From positions 62,001 through 126,000 of the forward strand of contig NZ_CP034767.1 of NCBI RefSeq assembly GCF_004005995.1: a stretch of DNA of 64,000 nucleotides, in the 5' to 3' direction. Source of the DNA: Devosia sp. 1566 (GTDB lineage Bacteria > Pseudomonadota > Alphaproteobacteria > Rhizobiales > Devosiaceae). The position numbers and the translations under genes are program-made. The notes under the pieces are model-generated. The model searched no databases, was not told where the DNA came from, and saw only the letters and a program-made list of their open reading frames with translations. Positions 43,560 to 53,983 of the stretch are shown in pieces. Every line of letters begins with the position of its first letter. Position 1 is the first letter of the stretch.

Positions 43560-43960
43560 GATGGCGAAACGGTCATGCCCTGGGTCAGTGCAGTCGAGAC
43601 CAAGGCCACCCCAATGGCAGACCGACTCGAGGGATATCCGCAGACGGCACGAGGGTCTTGCATGCCGTGCGCCAGAGCGGCGGGCTCGTTATGGCGGTGA
43701 GCGACCAAGAGCTCGACGCAGCCAGAACAGCATTGTTACGGCACGACGGTCTGGACGCAGAAATCTCCGCCTGTGCGGGTGTGGCTTATCTGATGAGAAA
43801 TCCCGGCGTGGCACGCTTAGGCACCGTTTGCTTGATCACTGCCTCAGGGTTCAAGCACACGTTCGCAGGTGAAGTGCCCTCGCCGAAATTCGACCTCGCG
43901 GCCGCTGAACGGGTCAGCACCTTTTTGTCCGCTGAGGGGATCAGCGGCACCTTGCTTTGA
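43560..43960 (+). pseudogene. Remnant of a PLP-dependent enzyme (threonine-synthase/tryptophan-synthase-beta-like), C-terminal part
   Basis: The frame ending at 43960 reads ISADGTRVLHAVRQSGG, AVSDQELDAARTALLRHDG, then a Gly/Ala-poor copy of the usual SGAA region and CLITASGFKH. This is the C-terminal pattern of threonine-synthase-like fold-type II PLP enzymes. The preceding bases read VSAVETKATPMADRLEG in a different frame, which is the natural upstream continuation, so at least one frameshift separates them. The catalytic Lys and N-terminal half are absent. No RBS or start is seen. Confidence 0.6.
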
Positions 43961-44553
43961 CACCGAACATCGGCCCCTCTGAACCATGCTCTGGCTTTCC
44001 AAGCTCTGATGGCGTCAAGGCGCGCCGTTTCCGCCGTGCAGTGTACCGACCTGACATCTCGAAAGCAGGCGGTCCGCTATCTCGACGCGCGCGTCGTCCT
44101 TATGCTGGAGACGCCAGGCAATGCCGAGGCCCCTAAGTATCTGCTATCGACCGCCCGCCTACACAGCCGGCATCCCGCTCCGCCCCGGTGCATCCGCTCC
44201 TTGCGCGTCGGTTACCTCCGCAGGTATGGCGCACATAAGATACTTTGCACAAGCTTGGCATTCGAGTTGCGGGACAGGAAAGTCGCCTGATGATTGCTCA
44301 TGTGCAAGTACAAGAAGGGTGTAAGACCTGGATTGGGAATTTAAAATCCACCTCTTCGTTGTGCGAAAGCACACTCATCGCAGTAGCCGCTGAGGTTCTT
44401 ATTGGCTAACGATGGACGGACGCAATTACCGCGGCCGAGTTCCGGCACAAGCCGAGGTAACTTCCACCGCAGTAGGCAAGTGGCCCCAACGGCGAGACTT
44501 GCAGCGCGTCAAGGCGCTCGGCTCCGAGATAATCCTATGCGAACAAAGACCCC
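43961..44553. other. Gene-poor interval
   Basis: About 590 bases with no supported gene, RNA or repeat. Short open frames are Arg/Pro/Cys-rich and lack ribosome sites. Given the pseudogene just before it, this may be decayed sequence. Confidence 0.4.
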
Positions 44554-45600
44554 ATGAACATCAAACATGCTCCCGACAAGCTTACCATCCTGATTGCTTC
44601 GCCATTGGAAGACCAGCATGTCGAGCGAATCAAGGCCTACGATCCGGCTCGATACGAGGTAATCCACCACCCTGATCTGCTCGCCAGACCACGCTATGTC
44701 GCTGACCATAATGGAGCGCCGAGGACGCTGAGCGAAGACGAGCGCGCTCGCTGGTCAGAACTGATGGCTCAGGCTCATATTCTGTTCGACTTTGATCGCC
44801 TAGATCCTAGCAATATGCCTGTCAACGCGCCCAACCTGCGCTGGGTGCAAGCGACTAGCGCTGGCATTGGAGAGTTCCTCCGCCGTACCGAGCTTGACCA
44901 AAGCAACATCATCTTCACCACGGCGTCAGGTGTACATGCTCGGCCCCTGGCGGAGTTCGCCTCGCTTGGGCTCCTCTACTTTTTCCGTGACGTGCCTTAT
45001 CTCGATGTTCGGAAGCGTGAGCATCATTGGGAGCGCTACACCGTCCGGGGTTTAGAAGGGGCGCGCGCGTTGATCGTAGGGCTCGGCTCAGTTGGGCGGG
45101 AAATCGCCCGTGATTGCGCTCATTTCGGGGTGGAAGTCTGGGGTACTCGGCGCACAGGCGGCGCAGCACCAGAAGGGGTCAGTCGCATGATTGATCAAAA
45201 AGACATTCGGCAGGTCTTGCCCGATGTAGATGCTCTGGTCCTTGCCTGCCCATTAACGGAGGAAACACGCTTGCTGATCGACAAGCCCGAACTCGACGCT
45301 CTTAGACCAGGTGCCGTTATCGTCAATGTTGCCCGCGGCCAGGTGATCAACGAAGCTGCCATGTATGAGGGGCTCAGGTCAGGCCGCATCAAAGGCGCCG
45401 CCCTTGATGTGTTCGAGACCGAGCCGCTACCCAAGGAGAACCCGATGTGGGACCTTCCAAACGTGCTGATCTCCCCTCACTCGGCGAGCACGGTTGACGC
45501 CGAGAATAGTCGGATCGTGGACATCTTCATCGACAATCTGGGCCGTTTTGCTCGTGGGGAACCCCTGCGCAATGTTTATGAGCCAGAGCGCGGTTACTAA
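44554..45600 (+). CDS. D-2-hydroxyacid dehydrogenase family protein
   Basis: A 348-aa NAD(P)-dependent oxidoreductase. The nucleotide fold shows VGLGSVGREIA and the catalytic triad is Arg in VNVARGQVINE, Glu in LDVFETEPLP and His in ISPHSAS. The substrate-domain motif is SAGIGEFL with ASGVHARPLAEF, as in the hydroxypyruvate/glyoxylate reductase-like branch. It would reduce a 2-oxoacid to a D-2-hydroxyacid. A dipeptide-type ABC operon follows 290 bases later on the same strand; a functional link is possible. Confidence 0.9.
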   Translation: MNIKHAPDKLTILIASPLEDQHVERIKAYDPARYEVIHHPDLLARPRYVADHNGAPRTLSEDERARWSELMAQAHILFDFDRLDPSNMPVNAPNLRWVQATSAGIGEFLRRTELDQSNIIFTTASGVHARPLAEFASLGLLYFFRDVPYLDVRKREHHWERYTVRGLEGARALIVGLGSVGREIARDCAHFGVEVWGTRRTGGAAPEGVSRMIDQKDIRQVLPDVDALVLACPLTEETRLLIDKPELDALRPGAVIVNVARGQVINEAAMYEGLRSGRIKGAALDVFETEPLPKENPMWDLPNVLISPHSASTVDAENSRIVDIFIDNLGRFARGEPLRNVYEPERGY

Positions 45601-45889
45601 GACCGACATGATAGATGCGGAGTGGAGGGCCGGCGGCCTGTGCAGCCATGCCGCTGCCGGGGCCGCCGTTTGCTCATCCGCGTTCCGTTTTGCGTGAAGT
45701 CTGCGCTCTCCGCGAACCGAGGTAAGAAGTGTATAATACGGGTGCTTACTTGGTGAGCAGCTGTTTTTGTGAGTTGATTTCGGAGGCAGGTACGTATCTG
45801 CTGTTATTTGGGATGATGCTCCCGTCCGAGGTGAACACCGCAGGGTGAACAGAAGGGCTGGAGTATTCGGAAAGGCAGAACCATACCGG

Positions 45890-46987
45890 ATGACTGACGC
45901 CTACACGCCTAGTGCACGAGTTGATGCTCGCAGCGGTCGGGCTATTAGCGCAACTTCTGCGAGTGCCCCCGATCTCAGATCTGCCGCCGCTCCCGGAGCG
46001 AAGGTCCTAGAAGTTCGAGGTCTTGAGACCAAGTTTTATACCGTCGATGGTGTGGTGAACGCCCTTAACGGCATCTCCTACACCGTCAACAAGGGCGAAT
46101 GCCTGGCCATTGTGGGGGAAAGCGGCAGCGGCAAGACAGTTGGCGTGCTGTCAATTTTGCGTCTTATCCAATCGCCGCCTGGACGAATCGTCGGCGGCTC
46201 CATTCACTTCAATGGCGTCGACCTGCTTTCATTGGACGACCGCGCCATGCGTAATGTGCGCGGGCGCGAGATTTCGGTGATCTTCCAGGATCCCATGACA
46301 TCGCTTAATCCGGTCATGCGGATTGGAGCCCAGATCACGGAAAGCATTCAGGCGCACGAGAATCTGACGCGCCGCCAAGCCCGCGCCAAGGCCGCAGATT
46401 TGCTGGGCATGGTGGGCATACCCACGCCGGCAAAGCGCCTCAATGACTATCCACACCAGTTCTCGGGGGGCATGCGCCAGCGCGTCATGATCGCCATGGC
46501 GCTGTCGTCCTCGCCTCAACTGATTATCGCCGACGAGCCAACCACGGCATTGGACGTGACCATCCAGGCGCAAATCGTGGAGTTGATCAAGAAACTGCAG
46601 GCGGAGTTGGGCACTGCGGTGATCTGGATTTCGCACGATCTTGGAGTTGTAGCCCGCCTGGCCGACAATGTTGCGGTTATGTATGCCGGTCATATCGTGG
46701 AAAAAGCGCCGGTGGACGAGCTTTATGCCCGTCCTGCTCATCCTTACACTATCGGGCTGCTGAATTCGCTGCCGCGGCTGGATGCGCGCGACAAGCGTAA
46801 GTTGCAGGCGATCGGTGGCTTGCCTCCCAATATGCTTGGCACCATCACCGGGTGCCCCTTTGTGCCGCGCTGCCCCCATGCGACCGAGATCTGCCGGGGA
46901 GAAATGCCGCCCTTGGCAGAAGTGGCACCTGGCCATCTGGCTGCCTGCTGGCATGATCGATTGCGGCATGGGGATACACGTCAGTGA
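45890..46987 (+). CDS. Oligopeptide/dipeptide ABC transporter ATP-binding protein (DppD/OppD-like)
   Basis: A 365-aa ATPase: Walker [11 protein letters not shown]-loop [15 protein letters not shown], signature [15 protein letters not shown], Walker [14 protein letters not shown]. The C-terminal Cys-containing segment [16 protein letters not shown] is the Opp/Dpp iron-sulphur-like motif. ATG 45890 is preferred; an in-frame GTG at 45845 also exists, and neither has a strong RBS. Residues 1-45 are a poorly conserved Ala/Ser-rich extension. It overlaps the second ATPase by four bases. Confidence 0.92.
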   Translation: MTDAYTPSARVDARSGRAISATSASAPDLRSAAAPGAKVLEVRGLETKFYTVDGVVNALNGISYTVNKGECLAIVGESGSGKTVGVLSILRLIQSPPGRIVGGSIHFNGVDLLSLDDRAMRNVRGREISVIFQDPMTSLNPVMRIGAQITESIQAHENLTRRQARAKAADLLGMVGIPTPAKRLNDYPHQFSGGMRQRVMIAMALSSSPQLIIADEPTTALDVTIQAQIVELIKKLQAELGTAVIWISHDLGVVARLADNVAVMYAGHIVEKAPVDELYARPAHPYTIGLLNSLPRLDARDKRKLQAIGGLPPNMLGTITGCPFVPRCPHATEICRGEMPPLAEVAPGHLAACWHDRLRHGDTRQ

Positions 46988-48012
46988 GCGCCCAACCCCT
47001 TGTTCGCGTCAAAGACCTGAAGATGCATTTCCCGATCCGCGCCGGCGTCCTCAATCGCCAGATCGGGGCTGTAAAGGCTGTTGATGGCATTACCTTCGAC
47101 ATCCAAAAAGGCGAAACGCTGGGGCTTGTAGGGGAGAGCGGTTGCGGAAAGACCACTGCTGGCCGTGCAATCCTGCAGCTTTATCGTCCCACTGCTGGGG
47201 AAGTCCATTTCAAGGGCGCTGACTTGCTGAAGCAAGATTCCGGAAAGATCCGCCAGGCGCGCCGGCATATGCAGATGATCTTTCAGGATCCCTATGCTTC
47301 GCTCAATCCACATATGCGGGTAGGGGAGATCATCGCTCGGCCGCTGCGCGTGCATGGCCTGGTGAAGAATCCCCGGGAGGAAAAGGAGGTGGTTGCCGAC
47401 CTGATGGCCAAGGTCGGGCTCAGGACTGCGTTTCGCGACCGCTTCCCGCACGAGTTCTCGGGAGGGCAGCGTCAGCGCATCGGCATCGCCAGGGCATTGG
47501 CAACTTCCCCCGACTTCATTGTTTGCGATGAGCCGATTTCCGCTCTCGATGTCAGCATCCAGGCGCAGATCATCAACCTGCTTGAGCAGTTGCGCGAGGA
47601 ATTGGGGCTGACTTACCTCTTCATCGCCCATGACTTGAGCATGGTGCGGTACATCTCCACTCGCGTCGGGGTCATGTATCTGGGCAAGATGATGGAGCTA
47701 ACCGAGAGCGACGAACTCTATCAGCATCCGCTACACCCCTATACCAAGGCGTTGCTGTCGGCCATTCCCATCCCCGATCCGCCGCTGGAACGGCAGCGTC
47801 AACGCATACTGCTGCAAGGTGATCTTCCCAGCCCTGCCAATCCTCCCACAGGCTGTCAGTTCAGCACGCGCTGCCCCTTTGCGACCGATCACTGTCGCGC
47901 TGTCGAGCCGGGGTTCCGGGAAGCCGCTCCTCGTCACTGGGTTGCATGTCATTACGCCGAGACCCTGGATGGGGTATCTCCGGGTCAGCAACAAGGCGTC
48001 CCCCGGCAGTGA
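46984..48012 (+). CDS. Oligopeptide/dipeptide ABC transporter ATP-binding protein (DppF/OppF-like)
   Basis: A 342-aa ATPase starting at GTG 46984. Walker [13 protein letters not shown]-loop [15 protein letters not shown], signature [15 protein letters not shown], Walker [13 protein letters not shown], and the Cys segment [16 protein letters not shown]. Its stop overlaps the first permease (GTGA). Confidence 0.93.
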   Translation: MSAQPLVRVKDLKMHFPIRAGVLNRQIGAVKAVDGITFDIQKGETLGLVGESGCGKTTAGRAILQLYRPTAGEVHFKGADLLKQDSGKIRQARRHMQMIFQDPYASLNPHMRVGEIIARPLRVHGLVKNPREEKEVVADLMAKVGLRTAFRDRFPHEFSGGQRQRIGIARALATSPDFIVCDEPISALDVSIQAQIINLLEQLREELGLTYLFIAHDLSMVRYISTRVGVMYLGKMMELTESDELYQHPLHPYTKALLSAIPIPDPPLERQRQRILLQGDLPSPANPPTGCQFSTRCPFATDHCRAVEPGFREAAPRHWVACHYAETLDGVSPGQQQGVPRQ

Positions 48013-48935
48013 GTTACGTTATCCGCCGCCTGCTGCAGTCTCTAATCGTCGTCGTCGGAGTGAGCGTAGTTGCGTTTGGCATGCTGTTTGTCACCGGGGA
48101 CCCCACCGAGGTGATCCTGGGCGAAGCGACTGATCGAATGACCGTGGAGCAGATCCAGGAGTATCGGGTCAAGATGGGGTTCGACCGCCCTTGGTTTGTT
48201 CAATATGGCAGCTTTGTCTGGAACGCGCTGCATGGAGACTTTGGCTACTCCTTTGTTCGCCATCAGCCTGCGTTTCAGGTGATCATGGACAAGTTGCCCG
48301 CTACGGTGACCCTCGCGGCGGTGGCTTTTGTACTATCGCTGCTGATTTCCATACCACTTGGCGTCTTGTCTGCAATTAAGGCCCACAAGCCCCTGGACCA
48401 TGTCGCCACCTTTTTCGCCTTAGCGGGCCAATCCATCCCCAGCTTCTGGCTCGGCATTCTGCTGATCCTGTTGTTTGGGGTACAGCTGAAATGGCTGCCG
48501 ATCTCCGGTAGCGGCACCTGGGCGCATATGGTCATGCCAGCCCTTACGCTGGCTGCCTTTCCCATCGCTCGCAATATGCGGCTGACGCGCTCGTCCATGC
48601 TGGACTTTATGCAGCGCGACTTTACGCGCACCGCCCGGGCCAAGGGCATCTCCGAAAACCGCGTTGTTTATGCCCATGTGCTCCGCAATGCGCTTCTGCC
48701 GATCGTCACCGCCATAGGGCTGGAACTTGGCTTCCTGCTTGGTGGCTCGGTGATCACGGAAACCATCTTCGGCTGGCCGGGCGTTGGTCGCGAGATCGTT
48801 TCGGCTATTGGCTCGAAGGACTTCTATGTCGTGCAGGCCGGCGTGATCATGCTGGCCCTGATCTTCGCAGGCGTGAACCTGCTCATCGATCTGGCTTATT
48901 CCTGGATCGATCCGCGCATCCGGTATGGCTCATGA
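48009..48935 (+). CDS. Dipeptide ABC transporter permease (DppB-like)
   Basis: A 308-aa permease beginning [20 protein letters not shown], the standard DppB opening, at GTG 48009. Loops [21 protein letters not shown] and [20 protein letters not shown] (EAA-like) and the C-terminal [20 protein letters not shown] are family marks. Overlaps the next permease by four bases. Confidence 0.93.
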   Translation: MSYVIRRLLQSLIVVVGVSVVAFGMLFVTGDPTEVILGEATDRMTVEQIQEYRVKMGFDRPWFVQYGSFVWNALHGDFGYSFVRHQPAFQVIMDKLPATVTLAAVAFVLSLLISIPLGVLSAIKAHKPLDHVATFFALAGQSIPSFWLGILLILLFGVQLKWLPISGSGTWAHMVMPALTLAAFPIARNMRLTRSSMLDFMQRDFTRTARAKGISENRVVYAHVLRNALLPIVTAIGLELGFLLGGSVITETIFGWPGVGREIVSAIGSKDFYVVQAGVIMLALIFAGVNLLIDLAYSWIDPRIRYGS

Positions 48936-49888
48936 CCTTGATCCAACAGCCTCCTAAGGGCGATGCCTTGATCCCAGCCGAGCAGGAGGTTCTGGCGTTG
49001 TCTGCCGCCTCAGAGGCAAATCCCGCCTCGAAAAGTCAGTTCCTGCCGCGCTTGTTGCGCAGCAAGGCAGCCTTGGTGAGTGTTTTCATTCTCCTGCTCG
49101 TCATTCTTGCCGCCCTCACTGCACAGTGGCTGGCGCCCAGCGACCCCTATGCCATCAAGGTTATCCAGCGACTGAAGCCCCCCGGCTACCAGAACAGCGC
49201 TGGCGTAACCTTCTGGCTTGGCACCGACACACTTGGACGTGACGTGTTGAGCCGCATCATCTACGGCGCGCGCGTCTCATTGACGGTCGGGATATCCGCC
49301 GTCGTGATCTCAGGGACGGTGGGCCTGCTCGTCGGGCTCTTGTCCGGCTACTTTGGCGGGGTCGTGGACGACGTCTTCATGCGCATTTGCGATATCCAAC
49401 TGTCATTCCCCACAATCCTGCTGGCTTTGACCATAATGGCCGTCCTCGGCAGCGGGCTCGATAAACTCATACTGGTGCTGGGGTTGACCGGCTGGGTGCA
49501 GTACGCCCGCATCGTGCGCAGCCAGGTGCTGTCGATCAAGAACGATGAGTTCGTGCTGGCCGCGCGTGCGACTGGGGAGCGCCAATGGCGCGTTCTGTTC
49601 CAGCATATCCTGCCCAACATCTGGAGCCCGATTATCGTCATCGCCAGTTTCACGGTCGCCAGCAATATCGTGGCGGAGGCGTCGTTGAGTTTCTTGGGCG
49701 TCGGCGTGCCGCCAAGCGTGCCGAGTTGGGGCACCATCCTGGCGGATGGGCGCCAGTATATCGGGGTGGCAGACTGGCTGACGATCCCAGCCGGCCTGGC
49801 GATCTCGCTAACGGTCCTGGCTATCAACATCATCGGAGACTGGCTGCGGGATTACCTTGATCCGCGCCTGAAGAACATTCTCCAATAA
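48932..49888 (+). CDS. Dipeptide ABC transporter permease (DppC-like)
   Basis: A 318-aa permease with an N-terminal cytoplasmic tail of about 45 residues, then WLGTDTLGRDVLSRIIYGAR, the hallmark of DppC/OppC. The EAA-like loop is LAARATGERQWRVLFQHILP, and ASLSFLGVGVPPSVPSWG is near the end. Confidence 0.93.
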   Translation: MTLIQQPPKGDALIPAEQEVLALSAASEANPASKSQFLPRLLRSKAALVSVFILLLVILAALTAQWLAPSDPYAIKVIQRLKPPGYQNSAGVTFWLGTDTLGRDVLSRIIYGARVSLTVGISAVVISGTVGLLVGLLSGYFGGVVDDVFMRICDIQLSFPTILLALTIMAVLGSGLDKLILVLGLTGWVQYARIVRSQVLSIKNDEFVLAARATGERQWRVLFQHILPNIWSPIIVIASFTVASNIVAEASLSFLGVGVPPSVPSWGTILADGRQYIGVADWLTIPAGLAISLTVLAINIIGDWLRDYLDPRLKNILQ

Positions 49889-49936
49889 ATTCGTCAAAGC
49901 GTGACATGCACGCCATCGCAGCTGAAGGGGAGTAGA

Positions 49937-51505
49937 ATGAAACCACACGGTCTTTTACGAACGGCGCTCCTTGCGCTCAGCCTGAGTTTAGGTGCTGTTG
50001 CATCTTCTCCGGTGATGGCCCAGAGCAGGCCGGTTATCTTCCTTGAACGCGCCGAGCCGGTCAGTCTCGATCCGATGTTCACGCAGGCTGACGCCAATGT
50101 CATCCTGTCGATCCATGAAACACTGTTCCGCCTCGACAACGCAGGCGAGGTGGTACCGGCGATCGCCGAGTCGATTACCATGATCGATCCCTTGGACTGG
50201 GAGATCAAGATCCGCCCCAACTTGGTGTTCCATAATGGCGAGCCGATCAACGCCGATGCGGCCGTGTTCACATTCGACCGCGCCAAGAGATTATTCGAAG
50301 CCGGGGAAGGCGACCTGACCTTCGCGCTCGGGGCGCTGAAATACGACCACATGGAAAAGGTTGATGACCTAACGGTAAAGCTCGTGATGACCGCGCCTGA
50401 TCCGATCATCACCTCGCATATGGTCAATCCTGAACTTTCGCTTCTGCCACCTAAATACTACTCCGAGCATACGCCTGAACAGGTTGCATTTGCCCCAGTG
50501 GGTGCGGGTGGCTACCAGTTCGTATCCTACCGACCCGGTGAGGGTCTGGTGCTCAAGGCTTTCGAAAAGTACCGGTTGGGCAAGCCGCCAGTAGACGACG
50601 TTGTGATCAGGGCCGTGCCCGAAGTTGCAACCCGCATCAGTGAGATGAAGGCTGGGTCTGCCGATTTGATGGTGGGGGTCCCGGCGGACCTCAAAGCAGA
50701 CCTCGAGAGTTCAGGGGTAAATGTCGTCGTTGCCGCGAGCTATCGCCGCCTGTTTGTAGCCATCAAGCAGGGCCGCCACCCCGCACTCGCCGACGTCAAA
50801 GTGCGTCAAGCGATGAACTATGCCATCAACTGCGAGGAAATGGCGGACGCTCTGCTTGGCGGAATGGCGGAGTGTTCCATAGATCTGGTCAATCCGCCCC
50901 ATCAAGATCCCAACCTAAAGCCTTATGCCTATGATCCGGAGAAGGCCGAGCAGCTCTTGGACGAAGCTGGCTGGGTGGTCGGCAGCGAGGGTGTTCGCGA
51001 AAAGGACGGAGTACGGCTGTCGCTCAATTTCGACACCACAAACGGCTCCTATCTGATGGACAGCGACATGGCGCAGGTCATGGCGGAGTACTGGAAGGAA
51101 GTGGGAATCGAAATTGCTGACCTGCGGGTGATTGATGCCTCGGTCAGCTCCCAAATGCGGGCGCAGCAAGGTGCCGGTTACCGCGACCTGATGAACAGCT
51201 CGTCTGGTCCCGATTACACATGTCAGGGCGATCTGCTTCTGGTGCAAAAAGATTCCGGCTCGAACCGTATGAGCTGGGTGGACGACAAGTTCGAAGCAAT
51301 GTTTGTAGCCTTCAACCAGGAGTTTGATCAGTCCAAGTGGACCGAGATGTGCAACGCGGCCCAAGCATATGTCGCTGAGAAGGCCCCTGTGGTGTGGTTG
51401 TTTACCGAGCCCACCTTGTACGGCACCTCTCCACGGCTCCAGTACGAACCGCGCCGTGACGGTCGAGTCTACCTGAACCTGGTGCTTAAGGGCGTCACTG
51501 AGTAG
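49937..51505 (+). CDS. ABC transporter substrate-binding protein, family 5 (dipeptide/oligopeptide type)
   Basis: A 522-aa periplasmic protein. The signal peptide is TALLALSLSLGAVASSPVMAQ. SBP_bac_5 marks: EPVSLDPMFTQADANVILS, IRPNLVFHNGEPINADAAVF, DVKVRQAMNYAINCEEMADA and DPEKAEQLLDEAGW. A GAAGGGGAG ribosome site precedes ATG 49937. It is the last gene of the importer operon, an uncommon order since the binding protein is usually first. The ligand may be a peptide, opine or other amide. Confidence 0.93.
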   Translation: MKPHGLLRTALLALSLSLGAVASSPVMAQSRPVIFLERAEPVSLDPMFTQADANVILSIHETLFRLDNAGEVVPAIAESITMIDPLDWEIKIRPNLVFHNGEPINADAAVFTFDRAKRLFEAGEGDLTFALGALKYDHMEKVDDLTVKLVMTAPDPIITSHMVNPELSLLPPKYYSEHTPEQVAFAPVGAGGYQFVSYRPGEGLVLKAFEKYRLGKPPVDDVVIRAVPEVATRISEMKAGSADLMVGVPADLKADLESSGVNVVVAASYRRLFVAIKQGRHPALADVKVRQAMNYAINCEEMADALLGGMAECSIDLVNPPHQDPNLKPYAYDPEKAEQLLDEAGWVVGSEGVREKDGVRLSLNFDTTNGSYLMDSDMAQVMAEYWKEVGIEIADLRVIDASVSSQMRAQQGAGYRDLMNSSSGPDYTCQGDLLLVQKDSGSNRMSWVDDKFEAMFVAFNQEFDQSKWTEMCNAAQAYVAEKAPVVWLFTEPTLYGTSPRLQYEPRRDGRVYLNLVLKGVTE

Positions 51506-51827
51506 TTAGGCGAGCGATCAGCAGCCTGGATCTGCAAGATTCAGGCCGTTTCTGTTTCTAACTGGCAGCAGAGGTGCTCTCCCCGTCCGGAAATGATGGT
51601 GAGGTCGGCAACGGCTTTGACGACCTGCTGAAAGGCAACTGTCGGGCACCTCGGCTCTTAAAGCTGCCGGTCAGCTAACGGCCCCGTTTCAGACATTCAG
51701 CATGACCGACCAACGGCAAGAATGGGGCCGGCAGCGGTCTGTCCGCTATTGGGCAAGTCTTATTGAAGCTGCCATTGATCTCGGTCTAGTGGGCTGCATT
51801 TGTCATGTTTAACGATACAAATTATCC
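51506..51827. other. Convergent intergenic region
   Basis: About 320 bases between the peptide ABC operon and the minus-strand catabolic operon. A 36-codon frame starting at about 51702 has no RBS or family resemblance. No clear terminator was identified. Confidence 0.35.
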
Positions 51828-52727
51828 CTAGATTGCGGCGCTCTCCACAGAAACCCAGGTCTCTCCGCCGTCAGTAGTGGCCACGCGGCCTTCATCAGCC
51901 AGCTTGAGCAAATGAGCGTGTACCATCCGGCGGGCGGCGCCGCGCAAAGTAGGCGCAGTGTGGGAATAGTGACTTTCCAGCAAGGCAGTGATGGTGACGG
52001 GCTTGGACAGTTGGTCTGCTATCTCGGCCTCCCTCCTCATTCTGCGCGCCAAAAGCTCCCAAGCTCTCTCCTGCGGGGTTTCCACCGGCGGGCCATGGCC
52101 GGGAAGATACCTGATATCGCTACGGCTAAGCAGGCGCCTGAGGCTTTGGAAATAATGCGCCATGCGCCCGTTCGGTGGCGAGACCACCGTGCTTGCCCAG
52201 CCCATCACTAGGTCGCCGGTAAAAAGCACTCCGTCTCCGTAGGAGAGGCAAAGATGGTCGGGGCTGTGACCGGGCGTATGAATGGCTGTGAGCGACCCGA
52301 TCGTTTCACCTTCTCCTAAGACCTTATCGAGAGCAAAAGGGGCGAGGTTGGGCGCATAGCCCCAGATGTCAGACCCGGTTGAGGCGGCAAGTGCGGGGGC
52401 GAGGGTGCAATGATCTGGATGGCCATGCGTCAGCAGGATACGAATAATGTTTCCGTGTGTCAGTTGGAGGATGCGTGAAAGGTGCTCGTCGCTCTCTGGC
52501 CCGGGATCGATCACCACGATCCCCTCCGCCTCCTGCACCAGATACGTGTTCGTGCCGTCGGCGGTTCCCGGACCAGGATTGGGTGCTGTAAGGCGCAGCA
52601 CCCCCTTGGCCATGCTGGCTGCCTGAAAAGAGGTGAGGTCTACGCCATCCCAGTTGGCTGATGTCTCAAAACCTTGAACTATGGCGGCCAACTTCCACTG
52701 TGCACGTGAGAGGAGCCGGCAATGCAT
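51828..52727 (-). CDS. MBL-fold metallo-hydrolase (LACTB2-like)
   Basis: A 299-aa metallo-beta-lactamase-fold hydrolase: GTNTYLVQEAEGIVVIDPGP, then the zinc motif LLTHGHPDHC, IHTPGHSPDHLCL, LFTGDLVMGW and YLPGHGPPVETP. A C-terminal winged-helix-like tail (ALLESHYSHTAPTLRGAARR) is typical of the LACTB2/RNase-Z-related group. In this operon it could act as a CoA-thioester hydrolase-like enzyme, but that is inference. The first 20-40 residues are uncertain; an internal TTG or ATG start is possible. Last gene of the operon. Confidence 0.88.
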   Translation of the reverse strand: MHCRLLSRAQWKLAAIVQGFETSANWDGVDLTSFQAASMAKGVLRLTAPNPGPGTADGTNTYLVQEAEGIVVIDPGPESDEHLSRILQLTHGNIIRILLTHGHPDHCTLAPALAASTGSDIWGYAPNLAPFALDKVLGEGETIGSLTAIHTPGHSPDHLCLSYGDGVLFTGDLVMGWASTVVSPPNGRMAHYFQSLRRLLSRSDIRYLPGHGPPVETPQERAWELLARRMRREAEIADQLSKPVTITALLESHYSHTAPTLRGAARRMVHAHLLKLADEGRVATTDGGETWVSVESAAI

Positions 52728-52749
52728 AGCTTTCGCCTTGCGTCATCGC

Positions 52750-53529
52750 TTAACGGTTTTTCCATACGGGTTTCCGCTTCTCGGCAAAGGCCCTGGGCCC
52801 TTCAATGAAGTCTTCAGTGCTGGTCAGAGTGGCGTGGATTGGGTAAGTCGTGCGGATGGCGTCCTCCAGGGTGGGCTTATCCAGCGATGCAAAGACTGCC
52901 TCCTTGGCGGCGCGGACAGCTACGGGTGCTTGTTCCAAAATCAGGTTTGCCCATTTCAGAGCCGCGTCTAGCGCTTGGCCGGCGGGCACGACCTCATTGA
53001 CGAAACCGAGCCGGCGCCCCTCTTCGGCCGGCACGCGGCGTCCCGTCAGTACAATGCCGAGCGCTTCCTTCTCAGGGATGATGCGGGGCAGCCTTTGTAC
53101 CCCGCCACCTGAGGCGATCATTCCGACTTTACCTTCAGGCAGGCCAAAATAGGCATTCTCCGTGGCGATGATGAGATCGCAGGCCAAGGCCAGTTCGAAC
53201 CCTCCGCCAAGGGCCAGTCCGTTGACCGCAGCAATCACCGGCTTTGCCAGATCGAAGCGCATGGCGAGACCTCCGAAGCCGGTATGGGGTCTCGGACCTC
53301 TCTTGCCCGCCGCCTGCGCCTTTAGGTCGTTGCCCGCGGAAAAGGCACGGTCGCCCGCGCCCGTGATGATGCCGACCCAAAGGTCGTCGTGCGCTGCGAA
53401 GTCGTTCCAAACCGCTTCGAGCTCATGACTGGCTTCCCGATTGAGCGCATTCATCACTTCGGGTCGGTTGATCGTGACAATGCGGATATGACCCCGATCC
53501 TCGATCGTGCTGTAAACCAAGCCGTCCAT
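52750..53529 (-). CDS. Enoyl-CoA hydratase/isomerase-family (crotonase) protein
   Basis: A 259-aa crotonase-fold enzyme. The oxyanion-hole segment AGNDLKAQAAG and AVNGLALGGGFELALACDL are clear. One acidic residue is retained in FGLPEGKVGMIASGGG. The position of the second hydratase Glu appears to be Gly (KEALGIVLTGRR), so it may not be a simple hydratase. ATG 53529 is preferred with GAGG just upstream; TTG 53535 is also in frame. It lies 25 bases after the DUF35 gene. Confidence 0.9.
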   Translation of the reverse strand: MDGLVYSTIEDRGHIRIVTINRPEVMNALNREASHELEAVWNDFAAHDDLWVGIITGAGDRAFSAGNDLKAQAAGKRGPRPHTGFGGLAMRFDLAKPVIAAVNGLALGGGFELALACDLIIATENAYFGLPEGKVGMIASGGGVQRLPRIIPEKEALGIVLTGRRVPAEEGRRLGFVNEVVPAGQALDAALKWANLILEQAPVAVRAAKEAVFASLDKPTLEDAIRTTYPIHATLTSTEDFIEGPRAFAEKRKPVWKNR

Positions 53530-53554
53530 AGTCAATCCTCGTTTTAGCGCCCTC

Positions 53555-53983
53555 TCAGGCGCTTCTTGGTGCCCAGTGAATAAGGGTCAGTTCCCGGTTG
53601 GGCCCGGCCGACACGAAGTGGCCCTCTAGTGGCATGCCGATTGCCAACTGCGACGGTTCGACGCCGATCACGTTGCCGATCACTCGTATATTTGCTGGGG
53701 CATCGAGGGCGACGAACCCCACGGTGTAAGGCGTTGACGAAAACCCCTTCGCGGTGGCGCGGCCCACTGTAGTATAGGTGTAGAGGGTCCCGCGGGGCAT
53801 GACGTCCACCCATGCGACGTCTGTCGACCGACAGCTTCTGCAGGTAAGGCGCGGCGGCCAGCGGTGTGTACCGCAGGCTTCGCACTGCTGAACCATCAGC
53901 TTGTTCCCGCGTGTCCCTTCCCAGAACGGGGCGAAGTTCTGATCGGCCAGGTCGGGAACGGGAATTTGGTCGAGATCAAACAT
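53555..53983 (-). CDS. DUF35 / OB-fold zinc-ribbon protein
   Basis: A 142-aa protein: a zinc ribbon (CEACGTHRWPPRLTCRSC, C-x2-C and C-x2-C) followed by an OB fold (YTYTTVGRATAKGFSSTPY, then FVALDAPANIRVIGNV). DUF35 proteins are acyl-CoA-binding partners of thiolase-like enzymes, for example in the Ltp2/ChsH2 retro-aldolase and in HMG-CoA synthase/thiolase complexes. GGAG precedes ATG 53983, which overlaps the thiolase end by eight bases, supporting a stable complex. Confidence 0.92.
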   Translation of the reverse strand: MFDLDQIPVPDLADQNFAPFWEGTRGNKLMVQQCEACGTHRWPPRLTCRSCRSTDVAWVDVMPRGTLYTYTTVGRATAKGFSSTPYTVGFVALDAPANIRVIGNVIGVEPSQLAIGMPLEGHFVSAGPNRELTLIHWAPRSA

